NCBI GenBank assembly: GCA_035546535.1
Contig: DASZWQ010000154.1
Coordinates: forward strand, 22,811-86,810
Source of the DNA: Pirellulales bacterium
Lineage (GTDB): Bacteria; Planctomycetota; Planctomycetia; Pirellulales; JACPPG01
Reading direction: 5' to 3'
Length of the DNA stretch: 64,000 nt
The translations under genes and the position numbers were made by a program. Shown here in pieces: positions 25,898 through 34,256 of this stretch. Position 1 is the first letter of the stretch; each line of letters begins with the position of its first letter. Under the pieces are notes generated by a model. The model saw only the letters and a list, made by a program, of their open reading frames with translations, had not been told where the DNA came from and did no database searches.

Positions 25898-27265
25898 TCA
25901 GGGCTTGTCGCGGCCCGCGGCGCCCGGTTTTTGGATGGCAAACAGGTGGTGCTCGCCGCGAACCAGCAACTGGCTGCCGGCTAACCCGGGCGTGGAAAGG
26001 AACATTTCCTCATCCCCCAACGAGTTGACGCGCAGCACCTCGAAATCGTCGCCGGCTTTGATGACGAACGTGTCACCGAACTCGCTTAAGCAAAAGATAT
26101 TGCCGTTGGCGGCCCAAGGAGACGCCGTGAACGCGCGGCCGTTGGGTAGCCGCTTCCGTTCGTATACCGCCTTGCCGGTCTGCGCATCGTAGCAGGACAG
26201 AATTCCCAAATCGGTCAGAGCGTAAACGCGGTCCTGGAAGTAGAGCAGCGACGGATTGTACGGTGCCGCGCGGCGCAAGCACCAGGCAACGAAATCATTG
26301 TTCGATGCGTCCGCAGCCAGCGAGATATCCCCCGCCCCTCCCGGACGCACGGCCACGATGGGCCGTTTACTGCTCAGCACGTGGCCCGATGCCAGGTACA
26401 GCAAATTCGGCCCGGCCAGCGGCGACGGGATCGAATGGGCCGACATGTCACCGAGATGCCACAGCAGTCGACCATCAAGATCGTACGAGCGAACGACACC
26501 GCTGCCCGAGATGACTAGCTCGCTGCGCAGCGCATTGTGCCAGAGGTAGGGGGTCGACCAGCAGCTTTTCTCGGGCCGCGCGACGCGCCAATTCTCGGCG
26601 CCGGTCTTGCGATCCAAGGCCAGAAGAAACGATTCGTCCTCGTTGTCATTGAGAACCAGCACGTTTTCGCCGTACATGATGGGCGAACTGCCCGTGCCCA
26701 TCCCGTCGGCCGTCTTGTAGCTTCCCAACGTGCGCGACCAGAGAGGCTGGCCGTCAAAGTCGTAGCAGAACACGCCCAGGTTGCCGAAATAGGCGTACAC
26801 GCGCTCGCCGTCGGTGACGGGCGTTTCCGAAGCGTAGGTGTTCTTCAAGTGAACCGACTGCGGGGGCACGCCTTCGTGCGCGACACGCTCCCACAACAAG
26901 CGACCATCGGTCCGGTCCAGGCAGTACACGTACCACTTGTGCGGCACCGAGGGCGCCACTTTTTGATCGCCACCGAAATACAGGCCCCGTTTGCGCTCGG
27001 CCTGGTCCTCGGCGCTGGTAACACTCGTAAGAAAGACGCGCTTCCCCCAAACGATCGGCGACGACCAGCCGCGGCCGGCGATGGCCGTCTTCCAGGCGAC
27101 GTTCTCGGTCGCGCTCCAGGTGTCGGGCAAATCGGGATGATCGGCAACACCGCGCGCACCCGGCCCGCGGAATTGCGGCCAGTTGTCGTCCGCAATGGCA
27201 AACGCGCCCGGCGCAACCGCCGCGGCGGATACCAGCAAAGCAAATCTGGCGAGGCGAGCGATCAT
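25898..27265 (-). CDS. Secreted PQQ-like beta-propeller repeat protein
   Basis: 455 residues. A signal peptide (about 1-25, LLVSAAAVAPGAFAIA) leads to NWPQFRGPGARGVADHPDLP, the planctomycete PQQ-like N-terminal signature, followed by propeller blades (CLDRTDGRLLWERV, CYDFDGQPLWSRT, ALDRKTGAENWRV, SYDLDGRLLWHLG, CYDAQTGKAVYERKR). It is likely periplasmic or surface-located. Enzymatic function is not shown by the sequence. GGGGAA lies about 6 nt before the ATG. It is related to the protein at 8868-10184. Confidence 0.85.
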   Translation of the reverse strand: MIARLARFALLVSAAAVAPGAFAIADDNWPQFRGPGARGVADHPDLPDTWSATENVAWKTAIAGRGWSSPIVWGKRVFLTSVTSAEDQAERKRGLYFGGDQKVAPSVPHKWYVYCLDRTDGRLLWERVAHEGVPPQSVHLKNTYASETPVTDGERVYAYFGNLGVFCYDFDGQPLWSRTLGSYKTADGMGTGSSPIMYGENVLVLNDNEDESFLLALDRKTGAENWRVARPEKSCWSTPYLWHNALRSELVISGSGVVRSYDLDGRLLWHLGDMSAHSIPSPLAGPNLLYLASGHVLSSKRPIVAVRPGGAGDISLAADASNNDFVAWCLRRAAPYNPSLLYFQDRVYALTDLGILSCYDAQTGKAVYERKRLPNGRAFTASPWAANGNIFCLSEFGDTFVIKAGDDFEVLRVNSLGDEEMFLSTPGLAGSQLLVRGEHHLFAIQKPGAAGRDKP

Positions 27266-27353
27266 GCACGTTCCCCGAAACGCGGCTCCCAGGCCCTAAT
27301 GTAACCCGCGACCAGAGAGCGGGACAGCCAGCGCTAGCGCCCCAGATACGCCC

Positions 27354-28805
27354 TCAGAGGCTGATGCCGCTTTTGCTGATGGGCAGATCGACCCACACGC
27401 GCGTGCCGCATCCGGGTTCGCTATGCACATCGGCGCGGCCGCCGAACAAGCGAGCCCGCTCGATCAGCCCACGCAGCCCGAAGCGCCCTTCGGGAACTTC
27501 GGCGCGATTGAAACCGACGCCGTCGTCGACGATCGTCAGCACGACCCGCTCATCGACCTGGGCCAACTCAACGTGTACCTCCGAGGCCTGGCTATGGCGG
27601 CGGGCGTTGGTCAGCGACTCCTGCACGATGCGAAACAGCGTTCCTTCCAGCAGGGGCGGCAAGCGCGAGAAACGCACATCGTGCGAGAAGGTCATGTGTG
27701 GGCCCGCCTCGGCTTGACGCTCGTTGATCAGATACTCGATAGCCGCCAGGATGCCCTTGTCGTCGATGACCATGGGCCGCAGGTTGGAAACCATACGTCG
27801 TCCCTCGCCGATCGCTTTGCGCAGCGCGCACTCGATGGTTTCCAAGCGGGCCATTAGACAGGAATGCTCGGGAGACAAGCGGGGGCGTATCGATTCGACC
27901 AGCATCTTGGCCCCGACCAGATCTTGAATGAACCCGTCGTGGATCTCGCACGCCAGCAGGTGCCGCTCGCGCTCCTGCAAATCGAGGAGCCGTTTCAAGA
28001 GCTTTCTCTCCATCCGCAGGCTGTCTTCGACGTTGCGTTGTTCGGTAATGTCTTCGGCGATGCCCGCGACCCGTGCGGCCTGTCCGTTGGCGCCGCGGCT
28101 GATATAAGCCCGATCCCGAATCCAGCGCACCGCTCCGTCGGGGCGTACGATGCGATACTCCGCTTGAAAGGACCCGGACTCAAGGGCCGCGTCGAACGAG
28201 CGCTTCACGCGATCAGAATCATCAACGTGCACGGCGTCGAACCAGCCGCGGTTTTCCTGGTAGAACTCCTTGGCGCTTCGTCCCCAGATGCGCTCATAGG
28301 CATTCGTGACATACAGCAGGCGGCGATCGATGGGGTTCAAGAGCCAGAAGACCTCGCGCACGTTCTCGGCCAGTTGGCGGAACCGCTGCTCGCTCTCGGA
28401 CAGTGCTTCTTGCACGCGGACGACGTCGGTGACGTCGCGCGCAATCACCAGCGCTGTCTTCTCTTGCTGGCTGGCAAGAGGAACAACCCGGACGGACCGA
28501 ATCGTGCCATCCAGCCAGTGCGTCTCGAAACAATCGGATTGACCTAGCTCGCAGCATCGTGCAAGCGCGTCGTGACAGCGAGGATGGTCGGCGCTGGATA
28601 GGAGGGCATAAAGATTACCGCCCGGGCAACCGGAGCGCGCGGATTGACCATTATTGCCATACGAAATGTTGCCCTTTCGATCGACGGCCAGTATCGTGAG
28701 GTCGTCGTGGGCGGCGAGCGCGGCGAGCATCGCTTCGGCATCAGGCGGTGAACCAATATCCCGCTCGGGGTTCCTGGCATCGTTGTCCGTCATTCGATCA
28801 AGCAT
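27354..28805 (-). CDS. PAS-domain sensor histidine kinase (HisKA_3/NarL type), soluble
   Basis: 483 residues. Layout: PAS-like domain (about 15-130), a second PAS/PAC domain (about 140-265, with RRLLYVTNAYERIWG and RIVRPDGAVRWIRD), a HisKA_3 dimerisation helix with the phospho-acceptor His in LLACEIHDGFIQDLVGAKM, and an HATPase domain (N box ESLTNARRHS, G boxes DDGVGFN and FGLRGLIERARLFGG). No membrane segments, so it senses a cytoplasmic signal or depends on a partner. ATG 28805 has GAGAGG about 9 nt upstream. It starts 47 bp after the stop of the Ser/Thr kinase on the same strand, suggesting a joint operon. No response regulator is in the window. Confidence 0.88.
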   Translation of the reverse strand: MLDRMTDNDARNPERDIGSPPDAEAMLAALAAHDDLTILAVDRKGNISYGNNGQSARSGCPGGNLYALLSSADHPRCHDALARCCELGQSDCFETHWLDGTIRSVRVVPLASQQEKTALVIARDVTDVVRVQEALSESEQRFRQLAENVREVFWLLNPIDRRLLYVTNAYERIWGRSAKEFYQENRGWFDAVHVDDSDRVKRSFDAALESGSFQAEYRIVRPDGAVRWIRDRAYISRGANGQAARVAGIAEDITEQRNVEDSLRMERKLLKRLLDLQERERHLLACEIHDGFIQDLVGAKMLVESIRPRLSPEHSCLMARLETIECALRKAIGEGRRMVSNLRPMVIDDKGILAAIEYLINERQAEAGPHMTFSHDVRFSRLPPLLEGTLFRIVQESLTNARRHSQASEVHVELAQVDERVVLTIVDDGVGFNRAEVPEGRFGLRGLIERARLFGGRADVHSEPGCGTRVWVDLPISKSGISL

Positions 28806-28852
28806 GGCCCATGCCTCTCGCGCGGCGTCGTCCCGTGCGCCGCCCGAATCGT

Positions 28853-31800
28853 TTATCGCGTGGCGGCGTCTTGTAGCAAAAGTCTGCCCGCCTCGTTCAA
28901 CAGCAACTCGCGTTCCAGTAATTCCTGTCGCGCGGGCCTCCACTCGGCCAACGTCGCGGCCGGGGAGGGCAACGGTTCCGCCTCGGCGCGCTGCCGCCAC
29001 TGTTCGGCAGCCGGCTCGTCACCCAGATAGGCATGCGCGATAGCCAGAATTGCGTAGTCCGCGCTGCCGGGCGTCCAACCGGGGGTGCCTAGCAGTTCCT
29101 CGAACTGTTGCAGCCCCTGCTGGTACTGCCCGGACCTGAGCAGCGCAAGCGCCAACGTGCGCTGAAAGGCGATTTTCTTGGTATTACCGGCGAGCGCCCG
29201 CTGGGCCATCTCCAGTATTTCCTGAGGATCCGCCCCGCAATTCGGAGCCATCGCGCACGTCCAGACCATCACGCGCAAGAGGTCGGGCTCGGCGTGCGCA
29301 GAGAACAAATCGATAAGGCGGCGGCAAACCGCCTGGTACGAAGATTCCGCGCCTTGCGCGAGTGCGACCCGTGCCTGATCGAGCAGCATCTGGGCAATCG
29401 CCGTATCCGTCTCACCGCGGCTTTCGGCGGTTTTATCGATGGCCTCGTTCAGTGCGGCAAATGCCGCGGGCAGGTTCCCCGCCATCTCGTCGGCCAGCGC
29501 GGTCTGGCGTAGCGTAGAAATCAGATGCGCCGCGGACTCCTTATTGTTGGGAATTGCGCGGGCCAGCGCCAACTCCTGCCGGCAAAGATCGCTCGATTCT
29601 TTAAGGCGATGGTCGGCGTACAACAGGTTCAGCAACTCCTGCAGGCAGACCGCGCGATTCGTAAGATTCGAGGACTCGTAGCGAAAGATTTCGAGCGCCT
29701 CGCGCAACACCGCCTCGGCTTCGGACGTTTCGCCGGTCTTGAGCAACGGCTCGGCCATGCGCACTTTCGTCAGCCCAATGGCGCGATGGCGATCACCATA
29801 AATGGCACGGCACAAGTCGAGAGTATCGCGATAGACCGCCAACGCCTCCTTGTTGCGTGCGGAGCTGATCAGCGCTTCCGCCCAGGTGTAGTGGGGCCAG
29901 ATCAGTACCGGGTGGCGATCGCCAGCCGCAACGCGGATGCGGGCGATTGCGGCCTCGATCGTGGACAAGGCGGCGCGTCCACTTCCCACGCGAGATTGCA
30001 CGTAGGAGCGCAACATCAGCAGTAAGCCGGCGCCGATGTCCGAGTCGCCGTTTTCAGACAGCACGCGATTGGCCTCGGCCAATAGTGCCGCGGCATGCAT
30101 GGCCTTCCTTTCCACCTCGTAGCGCAGCATGCCCAGGCCGATTAGCGCGAAGCCATAGCGCATCGGATAGGCGTGCTCGCGCTGGTGGAAGCGCACGACC
30201 TGTTCCATGAGCGGCACGGCCGCCAGTTTTTCTTCCGCGCTGCTATGGCCGTTCGTCACGGCCATCCATGCCAGGTTGAACTTGGTGCGAATCGTGTCCG
30301 GGTCGTCAGGGCCCAACTCCCGTAAACGGATGGCCAGCGCTCGCTCCAATAATTGCCGCGTTGCGCTGAAATCGAAATTCGCGAAACGCAACGTCGCCAG
30401 ATCGTGCAGACTCTCGGCCGTTTCCAGGCTGTCGGGTCCGGACAACTGCTCGCGGATTCGCAAGCTGTCTTCCAAGAGCGGCTGCGCCTCTTGCAGCATC
30501 CCCATCGTCACGTAGACGCTACCGATAACGGCCATCAGCTTCGCCTGTACGGCGGGCTGGTCCTTGAGCTCGCCGCGTAGCGATTCGGCTCCCTGCCGCA
30601 GGATATCGACGGCGGTCAAATCGGCCGCGTGGTCGACGTGCGCTTGAAAGCGAATTCCCTCGATACCGACCGGATCGGCCGAACGGAACATGCCTTCGAG
30701 GAAATTTGCCACGCCGCGCGTCGTTTCGGACTCGCTGCGGGCCCGAGCGGCAAAATCCGCGGCCCGCGAGGCCTCGTACCTGGCTTCGGCCGTCGCCGTT
30801 TGCTCGCGCGCCCGCGCCCGATCGAGTCGCACGGCCGCGACCGTCGAAACGACGGCAATCGTGGTCAGCAACAGCAGCACGGCCGCCGTCAGTGCGGCGA
30901 TCCGTGGGTTGCGGCGCGCCCACCGCGCCAAGCGCTCGGCCCGCGTGATGCGCCGCGCGTGAATCGGTTCGCCGGACAGGAAACGGCGCAGATCGTCGGC
31001 CAGCGCCTGGGCCGATGAGTAACGTTGGCCGGGCTGCTTTTCCAAGCACTTCAAGCAAATCGCTTCAAGATCAGCGCTGATCGCCGGACGTAACTGGCTC
31101 GGTGCCGTCGGCTCCTCGCTGAGCACGCGTTGCGTACATTCCGCGTCCGAGCGGCCGGAAAAAGGTCGCTCCCCGGTCAAAGCCTCGTAGAGCACGGCGC
31201 CCAGACCGTAAACGTCGGTCGCGGGGCCGATGGCGGCAATGCGTCCCTCGACTTGTTCGGGCGCCATGTAGCCCGGCGTGCCGAGCGCGACTCCCGTGAT
31301 CGTCTCGTTGCTGGTCGTGCCTTCGAGCTTTGCCAATCCAAAGTCGCCCAGCTTTGGCACGAACGGGAGGACGTCCCCGGCGGCAGCCTCGCTGTCGACC
31401 ATCGGGCTGCAGTCATCAAGCAGCACGTTACTCGGCTTGATATCGCGGTGCAGGACTCCTTGCGAATGAGAGTATTGCATGGCATCGGCCAGCTGCGCGA
31501 TAAGTTGCGCCGCTTGCCGCGGACTCAGCGGCTCGCGCCGGGTGTGCAGCCATTGCGCCAACGTCGGTCCGGAACAAAAGGCCGACGCGATGTAACCCAC
31601 GCTCCCCGCTTCGCCGACTTCGTAGACCGAAACCAGGTTCGGATGCGTCAATCGCGCCGCCGCCCGCGCTTCGAGCAAAAAGCGGCGCCGCAGGGCCGAA
31701 GAGAGTAGGGCTTCGCGGCGTGGCACTTTCAAGGCGACCTGCCGCTTCAGCACCGGGTCGAACGCCAATAGCACCACGCCATGCCCACCGACACCCAGTT

Positions 31801-32143
31801 CGCGTTGAATGAGAAAGCGGCCCAAATGCTGCGGCGCCTTGCACTGCCCGTGCAGGGCAGACAGCACGTCTTCCAGCGGGTCGGTCGTCGTCTGAAGGGC
31901 CGGCGTGTCGCCGCCATTGAGGGGCAACATTTCGTCGTCGCGTGCCTCGCCGATAGTCGCCATGAGCTCGAGCAAATGCTTGCCGCGCGCTAATTGATCT
32001 GCGAGGTCGCCGGGAGCCGCGTCTTGCTCTGCCGCCTCCGGAATCGGCGTTCCTTCGGCAAGCGCTTGCTGATACTCGACCAACCGACCGAGCAGCCGTT
32101 CCTCATCAGGGCTAAGGTCGTCGAGTTCGTTGGCGATATCCAT
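28853..32143 (-). CDS. Transmembrane Ser/Thr protein kinase with C-terminal TPR-like repeats
   Basis: About 1,096 residues from ATG 32143 (a GTG at 32248 would add 35). The N-terminus EERLLGRLVEYQQALAEG is typical of planctomycete kinases. The kinase domain (about 107-395) has the Gly loop LGVGGHGVV, VALKV (Lys 139), HRDIKPSNV (232-240), LGDFGLAKL (DFG 267-269) and GYMAPEQV, so it appears catalytically complete. One membrane helix (about 415-438, LTAAVLLLLTTIAVVSTVAA) separates it from about 650 residues of helical TPR-like repeats, with LEDSLRIREQLSGPDSLETA resembling tetratricopeptide units, likely extracytoplasmic. The PAS histidine kinase follows 47 bp downstream. Confidence 0.88.
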   Translation of the reverse strand: MDIANELDDLSPDEERLLGRLVEYQQALAEGTPIPEAAEQDAAPGDLADQLARGKHLLELMATIGEARDDEMLPLNGGDTPALQTTTDPLEDVLSALHGQCKAPQHLGRFLIQRELGVGGHGVVLLAFDPVLKRQVALKVPRREALLSSALRRRFLLEARAAARLTHPNLVSVYEVGEAGSVGYIASAFCSGPTLAQWLHTRREPLSPRQAAQLIAQLADAMQYSHSQGVLHRDIKPSNVLLDDCSPMVDSEAAAGDVLPFVPKLGDFGLAKLEGTTSNETITGVALGTPGYMAPEQVEGRIAAIGPATDVYGLGAVLYEALTGERPFSGRSDAECTQRVLSEEPTAPSQLRPAISADLEAICLKCLEKQPGQRYSSAQALADDLRRFLSGEPIHARRITRAERLARWARRNPRIAALTAAVLLLLTTIAVVSTVAAVRLDRARAREQTATAEARYEASRAADFAARARSESETTRGVANFLEGMFRSADPVGIEGIRFQAHVDHAADLTAVDILRQGAESLRGELKDQPAVQAKLMAVIGSVYVTMGMLQEAQPLLEDSLRIREQLSGPDSLETAESLHDLATLRFANFDFSATRQLLERALAIRLRELGPDDPDTIRTKFNLAWMAVTNGHSSAEEKLAAVPLMEQVVRFHQREHAYPMRYGFALIGLGMLRYEVERKAMHAAALLAEANRVLSENGDSDIGAGLLLMLRSYVQSRVGSGRAALSTIEAAIARIRVAAGDRHPVLIWPHYTWAEALISSARNKEALAVYRDTLDLCRAIYGDRHRAIGLTKVRMAEPLLKTGETSEAEAVLREALEIFRYESSNLTNRAVCLQELLNLLYADHRLKESSDLCRQELALARAIPNNKESAAHLISTLRQTALADEMAGNLPAAFAALNEAIDKTAESRGETDTAIAQMLLDQARVALAQGAESSYQAVCRRLIDLFSAHAEPDLLRVMVWTCAMAPNCGADPQEILEMAQRALAGNTKKIAFQRTLALALLRSGQYQQGLQQFEELLGTPGWTPGSADYAILAIAHAYLGDEPAAEQWRQRAEAEPLPSPAATLAEWRPARQELLERELLLNEAGRLLLQDAATR

Positions 32144-32647
32144 CGAGCGGCCCCCAACGCGTGGCACAACGTTCAATTCGCAAGGTGGAAACGGGCGCAG
32201 GGAAGCCTTCGACGATTCATGACGTTTAAGATCGACATCCGTCGGCACGCTCGAGGTAGGTTTGCCCCGGTCCTTAGCGCCTGCGCCAACACATGGCCGC
32301 GCGATGTCGAAGTGCGTGCTGCGAAACCTACGGTGCGAGTTAGCTCGCGCGAGCGATCCTGCAGGTCCGGCGCTCAGCTACTGGTTGGGGCAGTTCAGAT
32401 GGCCACCCTTGACTCAACCGGGGCCGCGCCGCTGCAAAAAAACGCTTCCTCGCAGGTAAGAAGACACCCCAACACCGCAACCGAGAGTATCCGCCCGGGC
32501 CTACGCGAAAGCAAGCATTTTGACCGACGCATTCCGGCGCGGCGATATCATTCGAACGGGTGGTTCGCTGGCCGTAGCGACGCATTCTCCGCACGGCTAC
32601 GATAGTGCCCAATCCTCTTCACGCACCGCGTCGCCAGGCGAGCCCCG
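32144..32647. other. Divergent intergenic region upstream of the kinase and transporter
   Basis: About 500 bp. Open frames exist on both strands but are Arg/Ser-rich with no recognisable domain and no good ribosome site. The kinase GTG alternative start (32248) falls here. I see no hairpin or repeat; it presumably holds both promoters. Confidence 0.4.
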
Positions 32648-34129
32648 ATGGAAGAAGCCAAGCTGCACGATCCCGACGCGCTAGACGATGCCAACATCGC
32701 CGATCCGCCGCACAATCTGTGGAGCGCCTTTCGCAAGATTGGTCCCGGCATCATCCTGGCCGGCAGCATCATTGGCTCGGGCGAGCTGCTCTTGACCACC
32801 GCGCTGGGTGCCAAGTACGGCTTCGTGTTTCTGTGGCTGATCCTGTTCAGCTGCGTGATCAAGGTCTTCGTCCAGATCGAGCTGGGGCGATACTCGCTAT
32901 CGTCGGGTTTGCCCACGCTGACGGCCTTGAATGCGTTGCCAGGTCCCCGCTTCGGCGCCCATTGGCTGGTGTGGTGGTGGTTCATCATGCTCTTGATCAC
33001 GGTGTTCCAGTTGGGGGCCATGGTCGGGGGCGTCGGCCAGGCGATGAATCTCGCCTTTCCAAACGTCTCGCTGCAACTGGCCGATGGCTGCGAATCGTTG
33101 GCCCCGGGCCTGGCCGACATCATTCGCAGCAAGCCGGAGCACCCCTGGGCCGTGCTGACGGCGCTCGCGGCGATCGTGCTGCTCTTGAGCGGCGGCTACA
33201 AACGGATCGAACGCGTGACGACGGCACTCGTAGCCGGCGTGACGCTGATCACCGTGGCGTGCGTCGCCATGCTGCCCGGCATGGGCTATCCCGTGGGTTG
33301 GAGTGACATCCGCGAAGGCTTCTCGCTGGACGTGCTGGCGCTACCGGCGGCGGCGATCGCCGCGGCCTTCAGCACGTTTGGCATCACAGGAGTTGGGGCC
33401 TCGGAATTGTACGCGTATCCGTACTGGTGCCTGGAAAAAGGGTACGCCCGTTTCACGGGGAATTGCTCGCCGTCGCCCGACTGGGCGCGCCGTGCCCACG
33501 GCTGGATGCGCGTCATGTACCTCGACGCCTGGTTCAGCATGGTGGTGTTCACCGTCGCGACCGTGTCTTTCTACGTGTTGGGGGCGACAGTCCTTCACCG
33601 GCAGGGTCTCGTGCCGGAAAAGTCGCAGATGATCGAGACGCTGTCGAACATGTACGTGCCGACTTTCGGCGCCTGGACGAAGATCGTGTTCCTGATCGGC
33701 GTATGGGCCGTGCTGTTCAAGACACTGTATGTGGCCTCGGCCTCGAACAGCCGGTTGACCGCCGACTTTCTCGGCCTCGCCAATTTCGTGAGTTACACCA
33801 CCGACGCCGATCGCGACCGCTGGATTCGCCGCTGCTGCATCGCGTATCCCGCGCTCGGTATGATCTTCTATCTGTGGTGGCGCGATCCGAAGGGGATGGT
33901 GATCTTGGGCGGATTCGTGCAGGCGGCGACATTACCCATCATTTCCGCCGCAACGATCTTCATGCGCTATCGCCGCACGGACCCGCGACTGGCGCCCTCG
34001 AAGCTGTGGGACGCCTGTTTGTGGCTGGCCCTGGTGACGATCACCGCCGTCGCGATGTACGCCGTGCCGTATTGGGCGATCTATGATTTCTGGCCCGCAG
34101 TGTCGGGTTGGTTCTCGCCGGGCACGTGA
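32648..34129 (+). CDS. Nramp-related membrane transporter with non-canonical metal motifs
   Basis: 493 residues, about 11-12 membrane segments. The opening FRKIGPGIILAGSIIGSGE aligns with Nramp TM1 (GPGFLVSIAYMDPGN), but the metal-binding D-P-G-N is replaced by G-S-G-E. In TM6 the canonical MPH is replaced: TFGITGVGASELYAYPYWC has S-E-L there. Nramp proteins carry Mn2+/Fe2+ with protons via the TM1 Asp/Asn and TM6 Met; losing all of these argues against ordinary Mn2+/Fe2+ transport. Nramp-related proteins of altered specificity (for example Mg2+) are known. No Shine-Dalgarno is obvious before ATG 32648, though the Met-Glu-Glu start is family-like. Confidence 0.75.
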   Translation: MEEAKLHDPDALDDANIADPPHNLWSAFRKIGPGIILAGSIIGSGELLLTTALGAKYGFVFLWLILFSCVIKVFVQIELGRYSLSSGLPTLTALNALPGPRFGAHWLVWWWFIMLLITVFQLGAMVGGVGQAMNLAFPNVSLQLADGCESLAPGLADIIRSKPEHPWAVLTALAAIVLLLSGGYKRIERVTTALVAGVTLITVACVAMLPGMGYPVGWSDIREGFSLDVLALPAAAIAAAFSTFGITGVGASELYAYPYWCLEKGYARFTGNCSPSPDWARRAHGWMRVMYLDAWFSMVVFTVATVSFYVLGATVLHRQGLVPEKSQMIETLSNMYVPTFGAWTKIVFLIGVWAVLFKTLYVASASNSRLTADFLGLANFVSYTTDADRDRWIRRCCIAYPALGMIFYLWWRDPKGMVILGGFVQAATLPIISAATIFMRYRRTDPRLAPSKLWDACLWLALVTITAVAMYAVPYWAIYDFWPAVSGWFSPGT

Positions 34130-34158
34130 GGCGCTGCAGCCGCTGCCGCGCAGCGATA

Positions 34159-34231
34159 ACTATTAGCCCAAAGTGCCGGCGAGGGGGCAACGATAAACGG
34201 CGAACCACCCTCGCTGGCGTTTCGGGCTAGT
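34159..34231. repeat. Palindromic repeat (family B, copy 1) between convergent genes
   Basis: The right arm ACCCTCGCTGGCGTTTCGGGCTAGT (34207-34231) pairs imperfectly with a left arm at 34159-34185 that contains AGCCC and GGCGAGGG. The right arm matches 53422-53446 almost exactly. It sits between the convergent Nramp-related and PLP-lyase genes, a place where a bidirectional terminator would be expected. Confidence 0.7.
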
Positions 34232-34256
34232 GATGGATTCGATCAAAGTCGCGTTA

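Noticed and set aside
27315..27345. CCAGCGCTAGCGCC near the histidine kinase end as a third copy of the convergent repeat
   Set aside because: Only a short partial resemblance to family B, no matching second arm, and the neighbouring genes are not convergent.
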